NCBI RefSeq assembly: GCF_006385555.1
Contig: NZ_CP041036.1
Span: forward strand, 124,001-188,000
Direction: 5' to 3'
Origin: Shewanella polaris
GTDB taxonomy: Bacteria > Pseudomonadota > Gammaproteobacteria > Enterobacterales > Shewanellaceae
DNA length: 64,000 bases
The notes below the pieces were generated by a model, which worked only from the letters and a program-made list of their open reading frames with translations, was not told where the DNA came from and searched no databases. A program made the position numbers and the translations under genes. This document shows, in pieces, positions 24,660-35,857 of the stretch (positions are counted from its first letter, which is position 1; every line of letters starts with the position of its first letter).

Positions 24660-25762
24660 TGAACAGTAATATGAGTCACTCTCCTAAAATATTAATTATG
24701 GCTGGTGGTACGGGTGGACATGTTTTTCCTGCTCTGGCGGTGGCAAAATATTTAGCCAAAAATGGCTGGCAGGTCCGTTGGCTAGGTACTGCTGATCGTA
24801 TGGAAGCTCGTCTTGTTCCTCAGCATGGATTTGATATTGAATTTATTGACATTAAAGGTGTTCGCGGTAATGGACTTATTCGTAAGTTAGCGGCTCCGTT
24901 TAAGATTATCCGTTCAATCATTCAAGCTAAAGCTGTGATTGATGATTTCAAGCCTGATGTCATTTTAGGAATGGGTGGTTTTGCCAGCGGCCCTGGTGGC
25001 GTGGCAGGAAAATTATCTGGTATTCCAGTGGTGTTGCATGAACAAAATGCGATTCCAGGTTTGACCAATAAATTGTTATCTAAGATTGCGAAAAAGGTGT
25101 TGTGTGCGTTTCCCAATACCTTTGCCAGTAACGTGGCCAATGTTGAGATTGTGGGCAACCCCATTCGTCAAGAATTGATAGAGTTAGGCGAACAAATTAA
25201 AACACCTCAAGCAGATGCATTAAGAGTGCTAGTGGTGGGTGGCAGTTTAGGTGCAAAGGTTCTGAATGATGTAATGCCTGCCGTGGTTGCCCATTTAAGT
25301 AAGCATCATTCACTGACGGTTTGGCACCAAGTGGGTAAAAACAACCAGACTGCGGTGAAAGCCAGTTATCAGCAATTAGGCCAGCTAGACACGGTCAACG
25401 TTGCTGAGTTTATTGACGATATGGAAGCGGCTTACCGTTGGGCTGATGTAGTGGTCTGTCGTTCTGGTGCATTAACTGTATCAGAACTTGCAGCGGTAGG
25501 ATTACCGAGTATTTTAGTACCGTATCCTCACGCTGTTGACGATCATCAAACAATAAATGCATCGGTATTAGTCGATGCAGGGGCAAGCTTCTTATTGCCG
25601 CAAACGATTTTAAATGCTGATAATCTTGCAGAAAAATTGCAGTTATTTGCTGAAAATAGACAACAACTAACCCAAATGGGTCATAAAGCAAGAAGCGTTG
25701 CGGTATTAGATGCAACACAAAGAGTAGCAGATATTTGCGCCTCATTTGCCACAAAGGGTTGA
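24659..25762 (+). CDS. murG: lipid II synthase MurG
   Basis: This 367-residue GT28 glycosyltransferase adds GlcNAc to lipid I on the inner face of the cytoplasmic membrane. The N-terminal glycine-rich loop [16 protein letters not shown] and a second G-loop [11 protein letters not shown] are visible, as is the UDP-GlcNAc-binding stretch [33 protein letters not shown]. murC follows after a single base. Confidence 0.98.
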   Translation: MNSNMSHSPKILIMAGGTGGHVFPALAVAKYLAKNGWQVRWLGTADRMEARLVPQHGFDIEFIDIKGVRGNGLIRKLAAPFKIIRSIIQAKAVIDDFKPDVILGMGGFASGPGGVAGKLSGIPVVLHEQNAIPGLTNKLLSKIAKKVLCAFPNTFASNVANVEIVGNPIRQELIELGEQIKTPQADALRVLVVGGSLGAKVLNDVMPAVVAHLSKHHSLTVWHQVGKNNQTAVKASYQQLGQLDTVNVAEFIDDMEAAYRWADVVVCRSGALTVSELAAVGLPSILVPYPHAVDDHQTINASVLVDAGASFLLPQTILNADNLAEKLQLFAENRQQLTQMGHKARSVAVLDATQRVADICASFATKG

Positions 25763-25763
25763 A

Positions 25764-27230
25764 ATGACAAAAACAGAAAGATACGCACACCTTCGTAGCA
25801 TGATCCCTGAAATGAGACGGATCAAGCGCATTCATTTTGTTGGCATTGGTGGTGCTGGCATGGGTGGTATTGCAGAAGTGCTGGTGAACGAAGGTTATCA
25901 AATAAGTGGTTCAGATATCGCTATCAATAGTGTTACAGAACACTTAGCGAGTTTAGGCGCAAAAATCATTATTGGTCATCAGGCCCAAAGTGTTGCACAG
26001 GTTGATGTGGTTGTCGTGTCTACAGCCATTAACCCGCAAAACCCTGAGATTCTTGCCGCGAAAGAACTGCGTATTCCAATCGTTCGTCGTGCAGAGATGC
26101 TCGCAGAGCTGATGCGTTATCGTCATGGGGTTGCCATAGCGGGTACTCATGGAAAAACTACGACTACAAGTTTGATAGCAAGCGTGTATGGTCAAGCCGA
26201 CCGCGACCCAACATTTGTTATTGGTGGGCTGCTAAATAGTGCTGGCACTAACGCACGTTTAGGTACTAGTCGTTATCTTATTGCCGAAGCCGATGAAAGT
26301 GATGCAAGCTTTTTACATTTGCAACCGATGGTCAGTGTGATCACCAATATTGAAGCCGACCATATGGACACGTATGGTGGCGATTTTGAAAAATTGAAAA
26401 CTACTTTTGTCGACTTCTTACATAATTTGCCATTTTATGGCGTAGCAGTAATGTGTCTTGATGACGATGTCATCCGTGAAATTATGCCGCGTATTGGTCG
26501 TCATGTAGTGACCTACGGCTTTAGTGATGATGTCGACGTACAGGCAATTAATTTTGTCCAAAATGGCTATCAATCAAGTTTTACTGTGAAGCGTCATGGT
26601 AAAGATGATTTAGATTTCGTATTGAATTTGCCTGGACGACATAACGTTCTAAATGCATTAGCTGCGATTGCTGTAGCGACTGAAGATGACATCAATGACG
26701 ATGCGATTGTGCAAGCATTAGCAGAATTTGAAGGTATCGGCCGTCGTTTTCAGCACTTAGGTGAATTTGATACACCTAATGGCAGTGTGATGTTAGTAGA
26801 CGATTATGGTCATCATCCAAGTGAAGTGTTAGCAACGATCAAAGCGGCGCGAGCAGGTTGGCCTGATAAACGATTAGTGATGGCATATCAACCACACCGA
26901 TATAGCCGTACTCGTGACTTATATGAAGACTTTGTTGATGTATTGTCGCAAGTTGACTGCCTGTTGTTGTTAGATGTTTATGCTGCAGGTGAAGCGCCAA
27001 TTCCTGGTGCTGATGGACGAGCTTTGTGCCGTTCAATTCGGCTTCGAGGTCAAATAGACCCCATTTTTATTGCGAGTCCAGATCAACTTGCAACGGTATT
27101 ACCGGATGTATTGCAGGATGGGGATTTATTTATGACTCAAGGTGCAGGTAATATTGGGGCATTATCGAAACAATTGGCCCAGAGCGAATTAGGATTTAAA
27201 AACTGGGAAAAACCACAAGGAAACAATTGA
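25764..27230 (+). CDS. murC: UDP-MurNAc L-alanine ligase MurC
   Basis: This 488-residue ligase starts the stem peptide by adding L-alanine to UDP-MurNAc. It has the N-terminal [18 protein letters not shown] nucleotide-binding loop, the ATP loop [12 protein letters not shown], the [14 protein letters not shown] motif, and [14 protein letters not shown] in the C-terminal domain. I used the ATG at 25764, preceded by AAAGGG, rather than a TTG six codons upstream inside murG. A 10-bp A/T-rich inverted repeat spans the stop codon (arms 27222-27231 and 27238-27247). Confidence 0.97.
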   Translation: MTKTERYAHLRSMIPEMRRIKRIHFVGIGGAGMGGIAEVLVNEGYQISGSDIAINSVTEHLASLGAKIIIGHQAQSVAQVDVVVVSTAINPQNPEILAAKELRIPIVRRAEMLAELMRYRHGVAIAGTHGKTTTTSLIASVYGQADRDPTFVIGGLLNSAGTNARLGTSRYLIAEADESDASFLHLQPMVSVITNIEADHMDTYGGDFEKLKTTFVDFLHNLPFYGVAVMCLDDDVIREIMPRIGRHVVTYGFSDDVDVQAINFVQNGYQSSFTVKRHGKDDLDFVLNLPGRHNVLNALAAIAVATEDDINDDAIVQALAEFEGIGRRFQHLGEFDTPNGSVMLVDDYGHHPSEVLATIKAARAGWPDKRLVMAYQPHRYSRTRDLYEDFVDVLSQVDCLLLLDVYAAGEAPIPGADGRALCRSIRLRGQIDPIFIASPDQLATVLPDVLQDGDLFMTQGAGNIGALSKQLAQSELGFKNWEKPQGNN

Positions 27231-27264
27231 TTTTTAAATCAATTGTTGTGTTTGAAAATCGAGC

Positions 27265-27293
27265 TTTAATCCTGCAGAGTTGGTCTATATAAT
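27265..27293 (+). promoter_or_regulatory. candidate internal promoter for ftsQAZ
   Basis: A perfect -10 TATAAT (27288-27293) lies 17 bp after a weak -35 TTTAAT (27265-27270) in the 113-bp gap between murC and ftsQ. Internal promoters in this position are known for ftsQAZ in E. coli; this one is only a sequence match. Confidence 0.4.
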
Positions 27294-27343
27294 GACCGAT
27301 CTTTTGGAGCTAAGACCGAAACAACGTCAGAGGCGGATTTAAG

Positions 27344-28114
27344 GTGTCGTGGAGCAATAAAGGGCGGCAACTAAAAAATAAACTGGCTCGAGTAAACTGG
27401 TATTTTTGTACTGGTGTAGTGTTTTTATGCAGCGTGATTGGTACTGTCGTCTGGGCTGGCGTGCAGCTGCATGTTCTGCTAAATGATGCTGATGCACTAC
27501 CAATTGAAGCTGTTGCCATTAAAGGTGAGCGAACCTATACCACTGATGATGAGATTAAAAATGCATTACAGTCATTAATGTTAAGTAGTTTTTTTAGCGC
27601 CGACGTGGTGGACGTACAAAAAGCATTAGAAGCTTTACCGTGGGTTTACCATGCATCAGTTAGGCGAGAATGGCCGGCAAAGTTCAAGATAACCTTGCAA
27701 GAGCAACAAGCTGTAGCACATTGGAATCAAGTATCTTGGCTCAATATTAACGGTGAGGTTTTTGAGGCATTAGCGCATTCTGAACATGATGCATTACCGA
27801 TGTTATCTGGTCCAGAAGGGACCGAAATAGAAGTATTAACCAGCTATCAGCAGTTAGATGAGTTATTGACAATAAACGAATTTAAGTTGGTAAGTTTACG
27901 GTTAAGTCCACGCCATGCTTGGCACGCCGTACTGGCCAATGGGATTGAAATTGAGCTTGGACGAGAAGATAAAATTTCACGGATACAACGCTTTATTAAT
28001 GTGTATCCAACTTTGAAACAAAGTAATAAACCAGTTGCAACCGTTGATTTACGTTACGATACCGGATTTGCAGTAGGCTGGGGTGATTCAACACAGAGAG
28101 TCGACAATAAATGA
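27344..28114 (+). CDS. ftsQ: cell division protein FtsQ
   Basis: This 256-residue bitopic membrane protein has a short basic cytoplasmic tail, one transmembrane helix (WYFCTGVVFLCSVIGTVVWA, about residues 17-36), a POTRA domain (LPIEAVAIKGERTYTTDDEIKNAL onward) and a beta domain ending WGDSTQRVDNK. FtsQ recruits FtsL and FtsB to the divisome. The start is GTG, with AGAGGCGG about eight bases upstream. It follows murC directly, without the ddlB gene found here in E. coli, and overlaps ftsA by 4 bp. Confidence 0.95.
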   Translation: MSWSNKGRQLKNKLARVNWYFCTGVVFLCSVIGTVVWAGVQLHVLLNDADALPIEAVAIKGERTYTTDDEIKNALQSLMLSSFFSADVVDVQKALEALPWVYHASVRREWPAKFKITLQEQQAVAHWNQVSWLNINGEVFEALAHSEHDALPMLSGPEGTEIEVLTSYQQLDELLTINEFKLVSLRLSPRHAWHAVLANGIEIELGREDKISRIQRFINVYPTLKQSNKPVATVDLRYDTGFAVGWGDSTQRVDNK

Positions 28115-29346
28115 CCAAAAATCAGGAAAGAAACCTCATCGTGGGGTTAGATATAGGGACATCCAAGGTCGCAGTGATCATTGGTGAAGTATTACCTGAT
28201 GGTGAAATTAGTGTGATTGGTTTAGGTAATCATCCTTCTCGTGGCATGGATAAAGGCGGCGTGAATGATCTCGACTCTATTGTGCGCAGTGTACAACGCG
28301 CTTTGGATCAAGCTGAGTTAATGGCTGATTGTCAGGTTTCATCGGTTTATTTAAGCATTTCAGGCAAGCACATAGCTTGCCAAAATGAGAATGGCATGGT
28401 GTCCATTAATGACGAAGAAGTCACCCAAGAAGACGTCGATAATGTGATCCACACGGCTCGCTCAGTCAAGATCCCGACAGAACGACGTATTTTACACGTG
28501 TTGCCACAAGAATATTCTATCGATGTTCAAGATGGGATTAAGAGCCCAATTGGCATGTCGGGAATGCGTATGGAAGCCAAAGCGCACATTGTGACGTGTG
28601 CTAATGATATGGCAAAAAATATTACTAAAAGTGTCGAGCGTTGTGGCTTAAAAGTTGATGATTTAGTTTTTGCCGGTATTGCATCAGCAGATTCTGTGCT
28701 CACAAATGATGAGAAAGATTTAGGTGTCTGTATTGTTGATATTGGTGGTGGAACAACCGATATTGCTGTATATACCAACGGCGCATTACGTCATTGTGCA
28801 GTGATCCCTGTTGCGGGTAATCAAGTCACTAGTGATATTGCTAAAATTTTCAGAACACCATTAACACATGCCGAGCAAATTAAAGTGCAGTTTGCCAGTG
28901 CAAGGAGTTCAACAGTAAGCCGTGAAGACAGTATTGAAGTACCGTCAGTGGGCGGGCGTCCATCACGCAGTATGTCTCGTCATACACTGGCCGAAGTTGT
29001 AGAGCCAAGATACCAAGAATTGTTTGAGCTTATTCTCAAGCAGTTACAAGATAGTGGTCTAGAAGATCAAATTGCAGCAGGTATAGTACTCACTGGAGGC
29101 ACGTCCTCAATATCGGGTGCAGTTGAGATTGCTGAGGCAACGTTTGGTATGCCAGTTAGAGTGGCGTCACCATTGCCAGTAAAAGGGTTATACGAATATG
29201 TGGATCAACCTATTTACTCAACCGGAATAGGATTGCTTCATTATGGTGCGAGGCGAGTTATCGAACGTCAGTTCGAGCGACCTGAGCGTCAAGGGGTTAC
29301 CAGCTTTTTAAATCGGGTTAAAAGTTGGTTTAAAGGTGAATTTTAA
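28111..29346 (+). CDS. ftsA: cell division protein FtsA
   Basis: This 411-residue actin-fold ATPase tethers FtsZ to the membrane and recruits later divisome proteins. It opens LIVGLDIGTSKVAVIIGEVL (phosphate 1 loop), has the FtsA-specific 1C domain, and CIVDIGGGTTDIAVY and VLTGGTSSISGAVEIAE as the phosphate 2 and adenosine motifs. The C-terminal amphipathic helix (FLNRVKSWFKGEF) is the membrane-targeting sequence. ftsZ follows after 26 bp. Confidence 0.98.
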   Translation: MTKNQERNLIVGLDIGTSKVAVIIGEVLPDGEISVIGLGNHPSRGMDKGGVNDLDSIVRSVQRALDQAELMADCQVSSVYLSISGKHIACQNENGMVSINDEEVTQEDVDNVIHTARSVKIPTERRILHVLPQEYSIDVQDGIKSPIGMSGMRMEAKAHIVTCANDMAKNITKSVERCGLKVDDLVFAGIASADSVLTNDEKDLGVCIVDIGGGTTDIAVYTNGALRHCAVIPVAGNQVTSDIAKIFRTPLTHAEQIKVQFASARSSTVSREDSIEVPSVGGRPSRSMSRHTLAEVVEPRYQELFELILKQLQDSGLEDQIAAGIVLTGGTSSISGAVEIAEATFGMPVRVASPLPVKGLYEYVDQPIYSTGIGLLHYGARRVIERQFERPERQGVTSFLNRVKSWFKGEF

Positions 29347-29372
29347 TAACGCAGACAAATGGAGATCAGACA

Positions 29373-30539
29373 ATGTTTGAGATCATGGACACTCATTCAG
29401 ACGAAGCGGTGATTAAAGTCATCGGCGTCGGTGGCGGCGGCGGAAATGCTGTCGAACATATGGTAAAACACAGCATCGAAGGTGTTGAATTTATCGTCAC
29501 AAATACAGATGCACAAGCATTACGTAAATCAAGCGCAGGTTCAACTATCCAGCTTGGCCGTGATGTGACCAAAGGTCTTGGTGCTGGCGCAAACCCAGAT
29601 GTGGGCCGTCAAGCAGCAGAAGAAGACCGTGAGAATATTCGTGCAGCAATAAAGGGATCTGACATGATCTTTATCGCTGCCGGTATGGGTGGTGGTACCG
29701 GTACAGGTGCAGCTCCTGTCGTGGCAGAAATAGCTCGTGAAGAAGGTATTCTTACCGTTGCTGTTGTAACTAAGCCGTTTCCATTTGAAGGCAAAAAACG
29801 CATGGCATACGCAGAGATTGGTATCGCTGAGCTAGCAAAGCATGTGGATTCGTTAATTACTATTCCCAACGAAAAATTATTGAAAGTACTTGGCCGCGGA
29901 ACATCATTGCTTGATGCCTTTGCAGCAGCCAACAATGTATTACTAGGTGCTGTGCAAGGTATTGCTGAGCTAATTACTCGCCCAGGTCTTATCAACGTCG
30001 ATTTCGCCGACGTGAAAACCGTTATGTCTGAAATGGGTAATGCCATGATGGGTACCGGAGTCGCTCGTGGTGATGATCGCGCTGAAGAAGCGGCAGAAGC
30101 TGCTGTTGCCAGCCCATTACTTGAAGATATCGATTTAGCGGGTGCTCGTGGTGTGTTAGTGAACATTACTGCAGGTATGGATATCACTATTGAAGAGCTT
30201 GAAACAGTGGGTAACCACGTTAAAGCTTATGCATCAGATAACGCAACCGTTGTAGTGGGTGCAGTTATTGATCCAGAAATGAGTGATGAATTACGTGTAA
30301 CTGTTGTTGCTACAGGTATTGGTGCCGAGAAAAAGCCAGACATCCAATTAGTGTCTAAGCCTGTTGCTCGTCCTGAACCCGCGGTAATAGAACCTCGTCC
30401 AGAACCTGTAGATGAAGCTATTCCACAACAAAGTTATGCCGTGCCAAAAGGTAATGCTGTTCCACAGTCTCAACCTGTACAGCGTACCGATGCTGATTAT
30501 CTTGATATACCAGCATTTTTGCGTAAACAAGCTGATTAA
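29373..30539 (+). CDS. ftsZ: cell division GTPase FtsZ
   Basis: This 388-residue tubulin homologue forms the Z ring. The GTP-binding loop GGGTGTG is at residues 106-112, the early GVGGGGGNAVEHM loop binds guanine nucleotide, and the T7 loop reads NVDFADVKTVM. A Pro/Glu-rich linker of about 55 residues leads to the conserved C-terminal peptide DYLDIPAFLRKQAD, which binds FtsA and ZipA. AGATCAGACA precedes the ATG without a strong ribosome binding site, although GGAG lies further upstream. Confidence 0.99.
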   Translation: MFEIMDTHSDEAVIKVIGVGGGGGNAVEHMVKHSIEGVEFIVTNTDAQALRKSSAGSTIQLGRDVTKGLGAGANPDVGRQAAEEDRENIRAAIKGSDMIFIAAGMGGGTGTGAAPVVAEIAREEGILTVAVVTKPFPFEGKKRMAYAEIGIAELAKHVDSLITIPNEKLLKVLGRGTSLLDAFAAANNVLLGAVQGIAELITRPGLINVDFADVKTVMSEMGNAMMGTGVARGDDRAEEAAEAAVASPLLEDIDLAGARGVLVNITAGMDITIEELETVGNHVKAYASDNATVVVGAVIDPEMSDELRVTVVATGIGAEKKPDIQLVSKPVARPEPAVIEPRPEPVDEAIPQQSYAVPKGNAVPQSQPVQRTDADYLDIPAFLRKQAD

Positions 30540-30642
30540 TTCATAAATAAAACATATGTTTTTGCGTGACTAATGAGTGTGATGTGCTGAAGGGTTATTT
30601 TGTAAATTAGGTTTGCAGGTTACTATGTGTTGGGCAATATTT

Positions 30643-30670
30643 TTGTCAAAAGTCAAACTTATGGTAGAAT
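30643..30670 (+). promoter_or_regulatory. lpxC promoter
   Basis: TTGTCA (30643-30648), a 16-bp spacer and TAGAAT (30665-30670), with a TG one base before the -10 (extended -10), lie about 78 bp upstream of lpxC in the 208-bp gap after ftsZ. Confidence 0.6.
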
Positions 30671-30747
30671 GCTAAACCAGTTATGCATGATAGCCTAAGG
30701 CTGTCAAAGTAACTATTTGTTTAATATTGATATTTATGGGCTACTGA

Positions 30748-31668
30748 ATGATTTTTCAAAGAACTGTTCAAAAAATGGTGAAGAGCACTGGGGTCGGATT
30801 GCATTCTGGCAACAAGGTGACTCTGTGCATTAAGCCCGCACCAGTAAATACAGGGATTGTACTTAAGCGTACCGATCTTAGCCCCGCTGTGTCTATTCCA
30901 GCAAAGGCTGATATGGTTCGTGAAACCACAATGTGTACCGCCCTAGTAAATGATGCTGGTATTAGAATTTCAACGATTGAGCATTTGTTTGCAGCTCTTG
31001 CCGGCTTAGGCATCGATAATGCTATTATCGAAGTTGATGCACCAGAAATCCCGATTATGGATGGTAGTGCAAGTCCATTTGTGTTCTTACTGCAAAGTGC
31101 AGGAATTAAAGAACAAGCTGCAGCGAAAAAATACCTGAAAATTACCAAATCTGTGCGTGTTGAAGATGGCGATAAATGGGCAGAGTTAAAACCGTTTAAA
31201 GGTTTTAGAGTTGATTTTAGAATTGACTTTGATCACCCAGAAATAGCTCGTAGTCAACAACACATGGTGATGGACTTTTCGACCTTAGCGTTTGTAAAAG
31301 ACATTAGTCGTGCCAGAACATTTGGTTTTATGCGTGATATTGAATACCTACGTGCTAATAATCTCGCACTAGGTGGCAGCATGGAAAATGCCGTTGTGCT
31401 TGACGAATATCGTGTATTAAACCCTGATGGTCTGCGTTATGAAGACGAATTCGTAAAGCATAAAATTCTCGATGCATTTGGTGACTTATATGTTGCTGGT
31501 CATGCGATAGTCGGTGAGTTTTCAGCTTACAAAACTGGTCATGCATTAAATAATCAACTTGTACGCGCATTGCTTGCGCAACAAGATGCATGGGAGCTAG
31601 TGAGTTTTGACAAAGAGGCTGATGCACCTGTCAGCTTCATGGTTCCGGGTGCGTTAGCGCACGCGTAA
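30748..31668 (+). CDS. lpxC: UDP-3-O-acyl-N-acetylglucosamine deacetylase
   Basis: This 306-residue zinc hydrolase performs the committed step of lipid A synthesis. The zinc ligand H79 lies in [17 protein letters not shown], and the [11 protein letters not shown] motif supplies the second His and the Asp. [11 protein letters not shown] carries the catalytic Glu/Asp region (PEIPIMDGS). It has the same length as E. coli LpxC (305) within one residue and likewise follows ftsZ. It converges on the DciA-like gene with a 4-bp gap and no obvious terminator. Confidence 0.98.
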   Translation: MIFQRTVQKMVKSTGVGLHSGNKVTLCIKPAPVNTGIVLKRTDLSPAVSIPAKADMVRETTMCTALVNDAGIRISTIEHLFAALAGLGIDNAIIEVDAPEIPIMDGSASPFVFLLQSAGIKEQAAAKKYLKITKSVRVEDGDKWAELKPFKGFRVDFRIDFDHPEIARSQQHMVMDFSTLAFVKDISRARTFGFMRDIEYLRANNLALGGSMENAVVLDEYRVLNPDGLRYEDEFVKHKILDAFGDLYVAGHAIVGEFSAYKTGHALNNQLVRALLAQQDAWELVSFDKEADAPVSFMVPGALAHA

Positions 31669-31672
31669 CCGG

Positions 31673-32125
31673 TTAAGATTGCCTATTACGGCTGGCTAAT
31701 GCAGCCAGCCGTTTTAGTTTTTCACCTAAAGAACCATCGACATGTTCTGCTAATGCTTCAATATGTTGAGCTGCAGTAGTGCTGATCACATTTTGGTTAA
31801 GTTGAGATTGTGGTTTCATTAAAGCAAGTCCAGGATTGACTTTCACCTCAATAGCGGTAAGCATCGGAAGTGTATCAGTTTGAAGTTGTTTTAATAACTT
31901 CTGCTTTTGAAAGTTTATTCTCGCAGCCCATGCTGCAGAGGTTGTTTCAATAACAAGAACACCCTGGCGGAGATTAGCGACTTTTAGCTGCTCTGCCACA
32001 GGACCATTTAATGTCTGTTTTACATAACGATTCAGGTTATTGAGTAGTTCTGCTTTCTCGGCCAGTTCAGGTAGTCTCCCAGACACATGGACTAAATTGC
32101 TGAGATCTTGAGGGGGCTTTTTCAT
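31673..32125 (-). CDS. DciA-like (DUF721) protein
   Basis: This 150-residue protein with a DUF721/DciA-type domain (LNRYVKQTLNGPVAEQLKVANLRQGVLVIETTSAAWAARINFQKQKLL) would, by family knowledge, act as loader of the replicative helicase DnaB in bacteria without DnaC. The domain has the usual RNA-KH-like pattern of small strands with an AAWAARI-type core. I chose the internal ATG at 32125, giving MKKPPQDLSN, because the upstream extension is less likely; this leaves a 27-bp gap to the divergent M23 gene. The same position between lpxC and secA is, to my knowledge, common for DUF721 genes in related bacteria. Confidence 0.72.
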   Translation of the reverse strand: MKKPPQDLSNLVHVSGRLPELAEKAELLNNLNRYVKQTLNGPVAEQLKVANLRQGVLVIETTSAAWAARINFQKQKLLKQLQTDTLPMLTAIEVKVNPGLALMKPQSQLNQNVISTTAAQHIEALAEHVDGSLGEKLKRLAALASRNRQS

Positions 32126-32152
32126 ATGATAATAAGATGGCTGAATTAGGCT

Positions 32153-33052
32153 ATGAGTGTAACAGTTTTTATCCAAGGTCGAAATGGTGTAACGCGCTGG
32201 CAACCTAGTAAGCGTTGGTTACTCCTACCTATTATTCTAATGGCTACTGGCACAGGAATATATCAATACAGCACTGAGCGTTTTGCTAACCAACAAGCGA
32301 AAGTTGATCAAAATAAACAACTGCGCCAACAGCAAAAACAACAAGTGCTCGAACTCAAAACGGCAACTGAAATCCAGTTATCTACCTTGGTTGCACATGT
32401 GGCCAAGATGCAAGCCAAAATCACCCGACTTGAAGCCCTTGGGCAGCAAGTAGCGCAAAATAACCTCCTTGATGATCAATTTGATTTCTCTACAGAAGTT
32501 GGGATCGGTGGTTTAAGCGAAATAGGCAGTGGTGTCGAATTAAGTCAGCTTATTGATGACATGAATAAGCTAGCATCTAGAATTGATAATAATAATGTTC
32601 AGCTATCACTACTTGAAACAGTAGCATCTAATCTCCATATAGATGAAGAGCGTTATATATCAGGGCGACCAATCGATAAAGGTTGGTTATCTTCGCCCTA
32701 TGGTTTACGAAATGACCCTTTTAGCGGCCGGCGAACAATGCATAAAGGTATTGATTTTGCGGGTAAAGAAGGGGCAGATGTTACTACGACTGCAGCAGGT
32801 GTAGTAACATGGTCAGGAAGCATGGTTGGATATGGTGAGTTAGTCGAAATAGACCATGGTAATGGTCTTCGCACTCGCTATGGCCATAATAAATCTCTGT
32901 CAGTAAACGTAGGTGACGTCGTTGCCAAAGGCGATAAAATTGCCAGTATGGGAAGCACAGGCCGCTCAACCGGCCCCCATGTGCATTACGAAGTGTTGCG
33001 CGGTAAACAACAAATAGATCCACAGAAATACGTTTACCGCAAAGCAAGTTAA
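32153..33052 (+). CDS. M23-family metallopeptidase with coiled coil
   Basis: This 299-residue envelope protein has one N-terminal membrane helix (about residues 22-38), a periplasmic coiled coil (about 45-105) and a LytM/M23 domain. The zinc site is complete: H197 and D201 in MHKGIDFAG, and H276 and H278 in GPHVHYE. It is therefore likely an active peptidoglycan endopeptidase rather than an EnvC/NlpD-type inactive activator. It lies directly upstream of secA (58 bp between the ATGs' genes), where E. coli has secM, and is divergent from the DciA-like gene. The exact cell wall substrate is unknown. Confidence 0.85.
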   Translation: MSVTVFIQGRNGVTRWQPSKRWLLLPIILMATGTGIYQYSTERFANQQAKVDQNKQLRQQQKQQVLELKTATEIQLSTLVAHVAKMQAKITRLEALGQQVAQNNLLDDQFDFSTEVGIGGLSEIGSGVELSQLIDDMNKLASRIDNNNVQLSLLETVASNLHIDEERYISGRPIDKGWLSSPYGLRNDPFSGRRTMHKGIDFAGKEGADVTTTAAGVVTWSGSMVGYGELVEIDHGNGLRTRYGHNKSLSVNVGDVVAKGDKIASMGSTGRSTGPHVHYEVLRGKQQIDPQKYVYRKAS

Positions 33053-33110
33053 TAATATTAACGGTTAATGCGCTCAATTGAGCCAAACCTACAACAGATA
33101 AGTGATTAAG

Positions 33111-35831
33111 ATGTTAGGCAAACTACTGACAAAAGTATTCGGAAGTCGCAACGACCGCACCCTGAAAAGTCTTGGAAAAATTGTTACTCAAATTAATGCA
33201 TTAGAAGCTGATTACGAAAAACTTTCTGATGAAGAACTTAAAGCGAAAACCGCAGAGTTCCATAACCGTTTAGAAAATGGTGAAACGTTAGATAGCATCA
33301 TGGCTGAGGCATTTGCCGTGGTTCGTGAAGCTTCAAAGCGCGTGTTCGATATGCGTCCCTTTGATGTTCAACTTCTTGGTGGCATGGTATTAGACAGTAA
33401 TCGTATTGCGGAAATGCGAACCGGTGAAGGTAAAACGCTTACTGCAACGTTACCAGCATATCTTAACGGGATAACAGGTAAAGGTGTTCACGTCATTACT
33501 GTGAACGATTACTTAGCAACGCGTGATGCTGAAAATAACCGTCCATTGTTTGAATTTTTAGGCTTAAGTGTCGGTATTAATATCGCTGGTATTGGTCAAA
33601 TCGAAAAGAAAGCAGCCTATGAGGCTGATATTACTTACGGTACCAATAATGAATTTGGTTTCGACTACCTTCGCGACAATATGGCATTTTCTCCACAAGA
33701 ACGTGTTCAGAGACCATTACACTACGCACTTATTGATGAAGTCGATTCAATTTTAATTGATGAAGCCCGAACACCGTTGATTATCTCGGGTGCGGCTGAA
33801 GACAGCTCCGAGTTGTACGCTAAAATTAATTTATTAATCCCAAGTCTAATCCGCCAAGATAAAGAAGACACAGAAGACTATATTGGCGAAGGTGATTACA
33901 GTATTGATGAAAAGGGTAAACAAGTTAATTTAACTGAACGTGGTCAAGAGAAGGTTGAAGTGCTTTTAATAGAAAAAGGCATGTTAGACGAAGGTGACTC
34001 GCTTTATTCAGCTACGAATATTTCATTATTGCACCATGTTCATGCCGCACTTCGTGCCCATACCTTGTTTGAAAAAGATATCGATTATATTGTTCAAGAT
34101 GATGAAGTTATTATCGTCGATGAACATACAGGTCGTACTATGCCTGGTCGTCGTTGGTCAGAAGGTTTACATCAAGCGGTAGAAGCGAAAGAAGGTGTTA
34201 AAATCCAGAATGAAAATCAAACTCTGGCTTCTATCACTTTTCAAAACTATTTCCGTCAGTACCAAAAACTTGCGGGCATGACGGGTACTGCAGATACGGA
34301 AGCATTTGAATTTCAACATATCTATGGTTTAGATACCGTTGTTGTTCCTACAAACCGTCCAATGGTGCGTAATGATATGGCTGATTTAGTCTATCTTACT
34401 GCCCCAGAAAAATACGCCGCCATTATTAAAGATATAGAAGGTTGCCGCGAACGAGGTCAACCTGTACTTGTTGGTACCGTATCAATTGAGCAATCTGAGA
34501 TTTTAGCTGAATTACTTAAAAAATCTAAAATTCCACACAATGTACTGAATGCCAAATTCCACGAAAGAGAAGCGGAAATTATTGCACAGGCAGGCCGTGT
34601 CGGTGCAGTAACAATTGCAACTAACATGGCTGGGCGTGGTACAGATATTGTACTAGGTGGTAACTGGAAAGTTGACATTGAAGCGCTAGTCAATCCAACC
34701 GATGAACAAATTGCCAAAATTCGCGCCGATTGGCAAATTCAGCATGACAAAGTGCTAGAGGCTGGTGGTTTACATATCTTGGGTACTGAACGTCATGAAT
34801 CTCGTCGTATCGATAATCAGTTACGCGGTCGTGCTGGTCGTCAAGGGGATGCCGGTTCTTCGCGCTTTTACCTGTCTATGGAAGATAGCTTAATGCGTAT
34901 TTTCGCATCAGACCGTGTATCAGGAATGATGAAAAAGTTAGGTATGGAGCATGGTGAAGCTATCGAACATCCTTGGGTCTCTCGTGCAATTGAAAATGCC
35001 CAACGTAAAGTAGAAGCTCGAAACTTTGATATTCGTAAACAATTACTTGAATACGATGATGTTGCAAATGACCAACGTCAGGTTGTCTATGCACAGCGTA
35101 ACGAGTTAATGGATGCTGAAAGCATTAAAGAAACTATCCAAAATATTGAACAAGATGTGATTAGCGGAATTGTAGACCAATATATTCCACCGCAATCAAT
35201 TGAAGAGCTCTGGGATATTCCTGGACTTGAACAACGTCTTGGTAATGAGTTTAATTTAAAGCTAACGATTCAAGAATGGTTAGATAAAGAAGAAGACTTA
35301 CATGAAGAGACACTTCGTGAACGTATTGTTACGTCATGGAGTGATGCATATAAAGCTAAAGAAGAAATGGTCGGTGAACAAGTTTTACGCCAATTCGAAA
35401 AAGCGGTAATGCTACAAACATTAGATGGACTATGGAAAGAACATTTAGCGGCTATGGATCATTTGCGTCAAGGTATTCATTTACGGGGCTATGCACAAAA
35501 AAATCCGAAGCAAGAGTACAAGCGTGAATCGTTTGAGTTATTTCAACAATTGCTTGAAACACTCAAAAATGACGTGATAAGTGTACTCTCTAAAGTACAA
35601 GTTCAAGCACAGTCAGATGTAGACGAAATGGAACAACGTCGCCGTGAAGAAGAAGCAAAGATCCAGCTTGCTTATCAACACGCATCATCAGAAGCATTAA
35701 GTCATAATGATGAGCAGTCAGTTGAGGCTCCTCAGACCGTGATCCGCGAAGGGGAAAAGATAGGACGTAATGATCCTTGTCCCTGTGGTTCTGGTCAAAA
35801 ATATAAGCAATGCCATGGTAAACTGAAATAA
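33111..35831 (+). CDS. secA: preprotein translocase ATPase SecA
   Basis: This 906-residue motor drives proteins through SecYEG. It has the Walker A loop in MRTGEGKT (about 102-109), [19 protein letters not shown] (Walker B/DEAD), the second nucleotide-binding domain with [11 protein letters not shown], and [10 protein letters not shown]. The C-terminal zinc-binding motif [17 protein letters not shown] binds SecB and phospholipid. I used the ATG at 33111 ([16 protein letters not shown]), which matches the usual family start, over a GTG three codons earlier. A strong terminator follows. Confidence 0.98.
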   Translation: MLGKLLTKVFGSRNDRTLKSLGKIVTQINALEADYEKLSDEELKAKTAEFHNRLENGETLDSIMAEAFAVVREASKRVFDMRPFDVQLLGGMVLDSNRIAEMRTGEGKTLTATLPAYLNGITGKGVHVITVNDYLATRDAENNRPLFEFLGLSVGINIAGIGQIEKKAAYEADITYGTNNEFGFDYLRDNMAFSPQERVQRPLHYALIDEVDSILIDEARTPLIISGAAEDSSELYAKINLLIPSLIRQDKEDTEDYIGEGDYSIDEKGKQVNLTERGQEKVEVLLIEKGMLDEGDSLYSATNISLLHHVHAALRAHTLFEKDIDYIVQDDEVIIVDEHTGRTMPGRRWSEGLHQAVEAKEGVKIQNENQTLASITFQNYFRQYQKLAGMTGTADTEAFEFQHIYGLDTVVVPTNRPMVRNDMADLVYLTAPEKYAAIIKDIEGCRERGQPVLVGTVSIEQSEILAELLKKSKIPHNVLNAKFHEREAEIIAQAGRVGAVTIATNMAGRGTDIVLGGNWKVDIEALVNPTDEQIAKIRADWQIQHDKVLEAGGLHILGTERHESRRIDNQLRGRAGRQGDAGSSRFYLSMEDSLMRIFASDRVSGMMKKLGMEHGEAIEHPWVSRAIENAQRKVEARNFDIRKQLLEYDDVANDQRQVVYAQRNELMDAESIKETIQNIEQDVISGIVDQYIPPQSIEELWDIPGLEQRLGNEFNLKLTIQEWLDKEEDLHEETLRERIVTSWSDAYKAKEEMVGEQVLRQFEKAVMLQTLDGLWKEHLAAMDHLRQGIHLRGYAQKNPKQEYKRESFELFQQLLETLKNDVISVLSKVQVQAQSDVDEMEQRRREEEAKIQLAYQHASSEALSHNDEQSVEAPQTVIREGEKIGRNDPCPCGSGQKYKQCHGKLK

Positions 35832-35857
35832 CGTTTAGTTAACGATAGATATGACGT

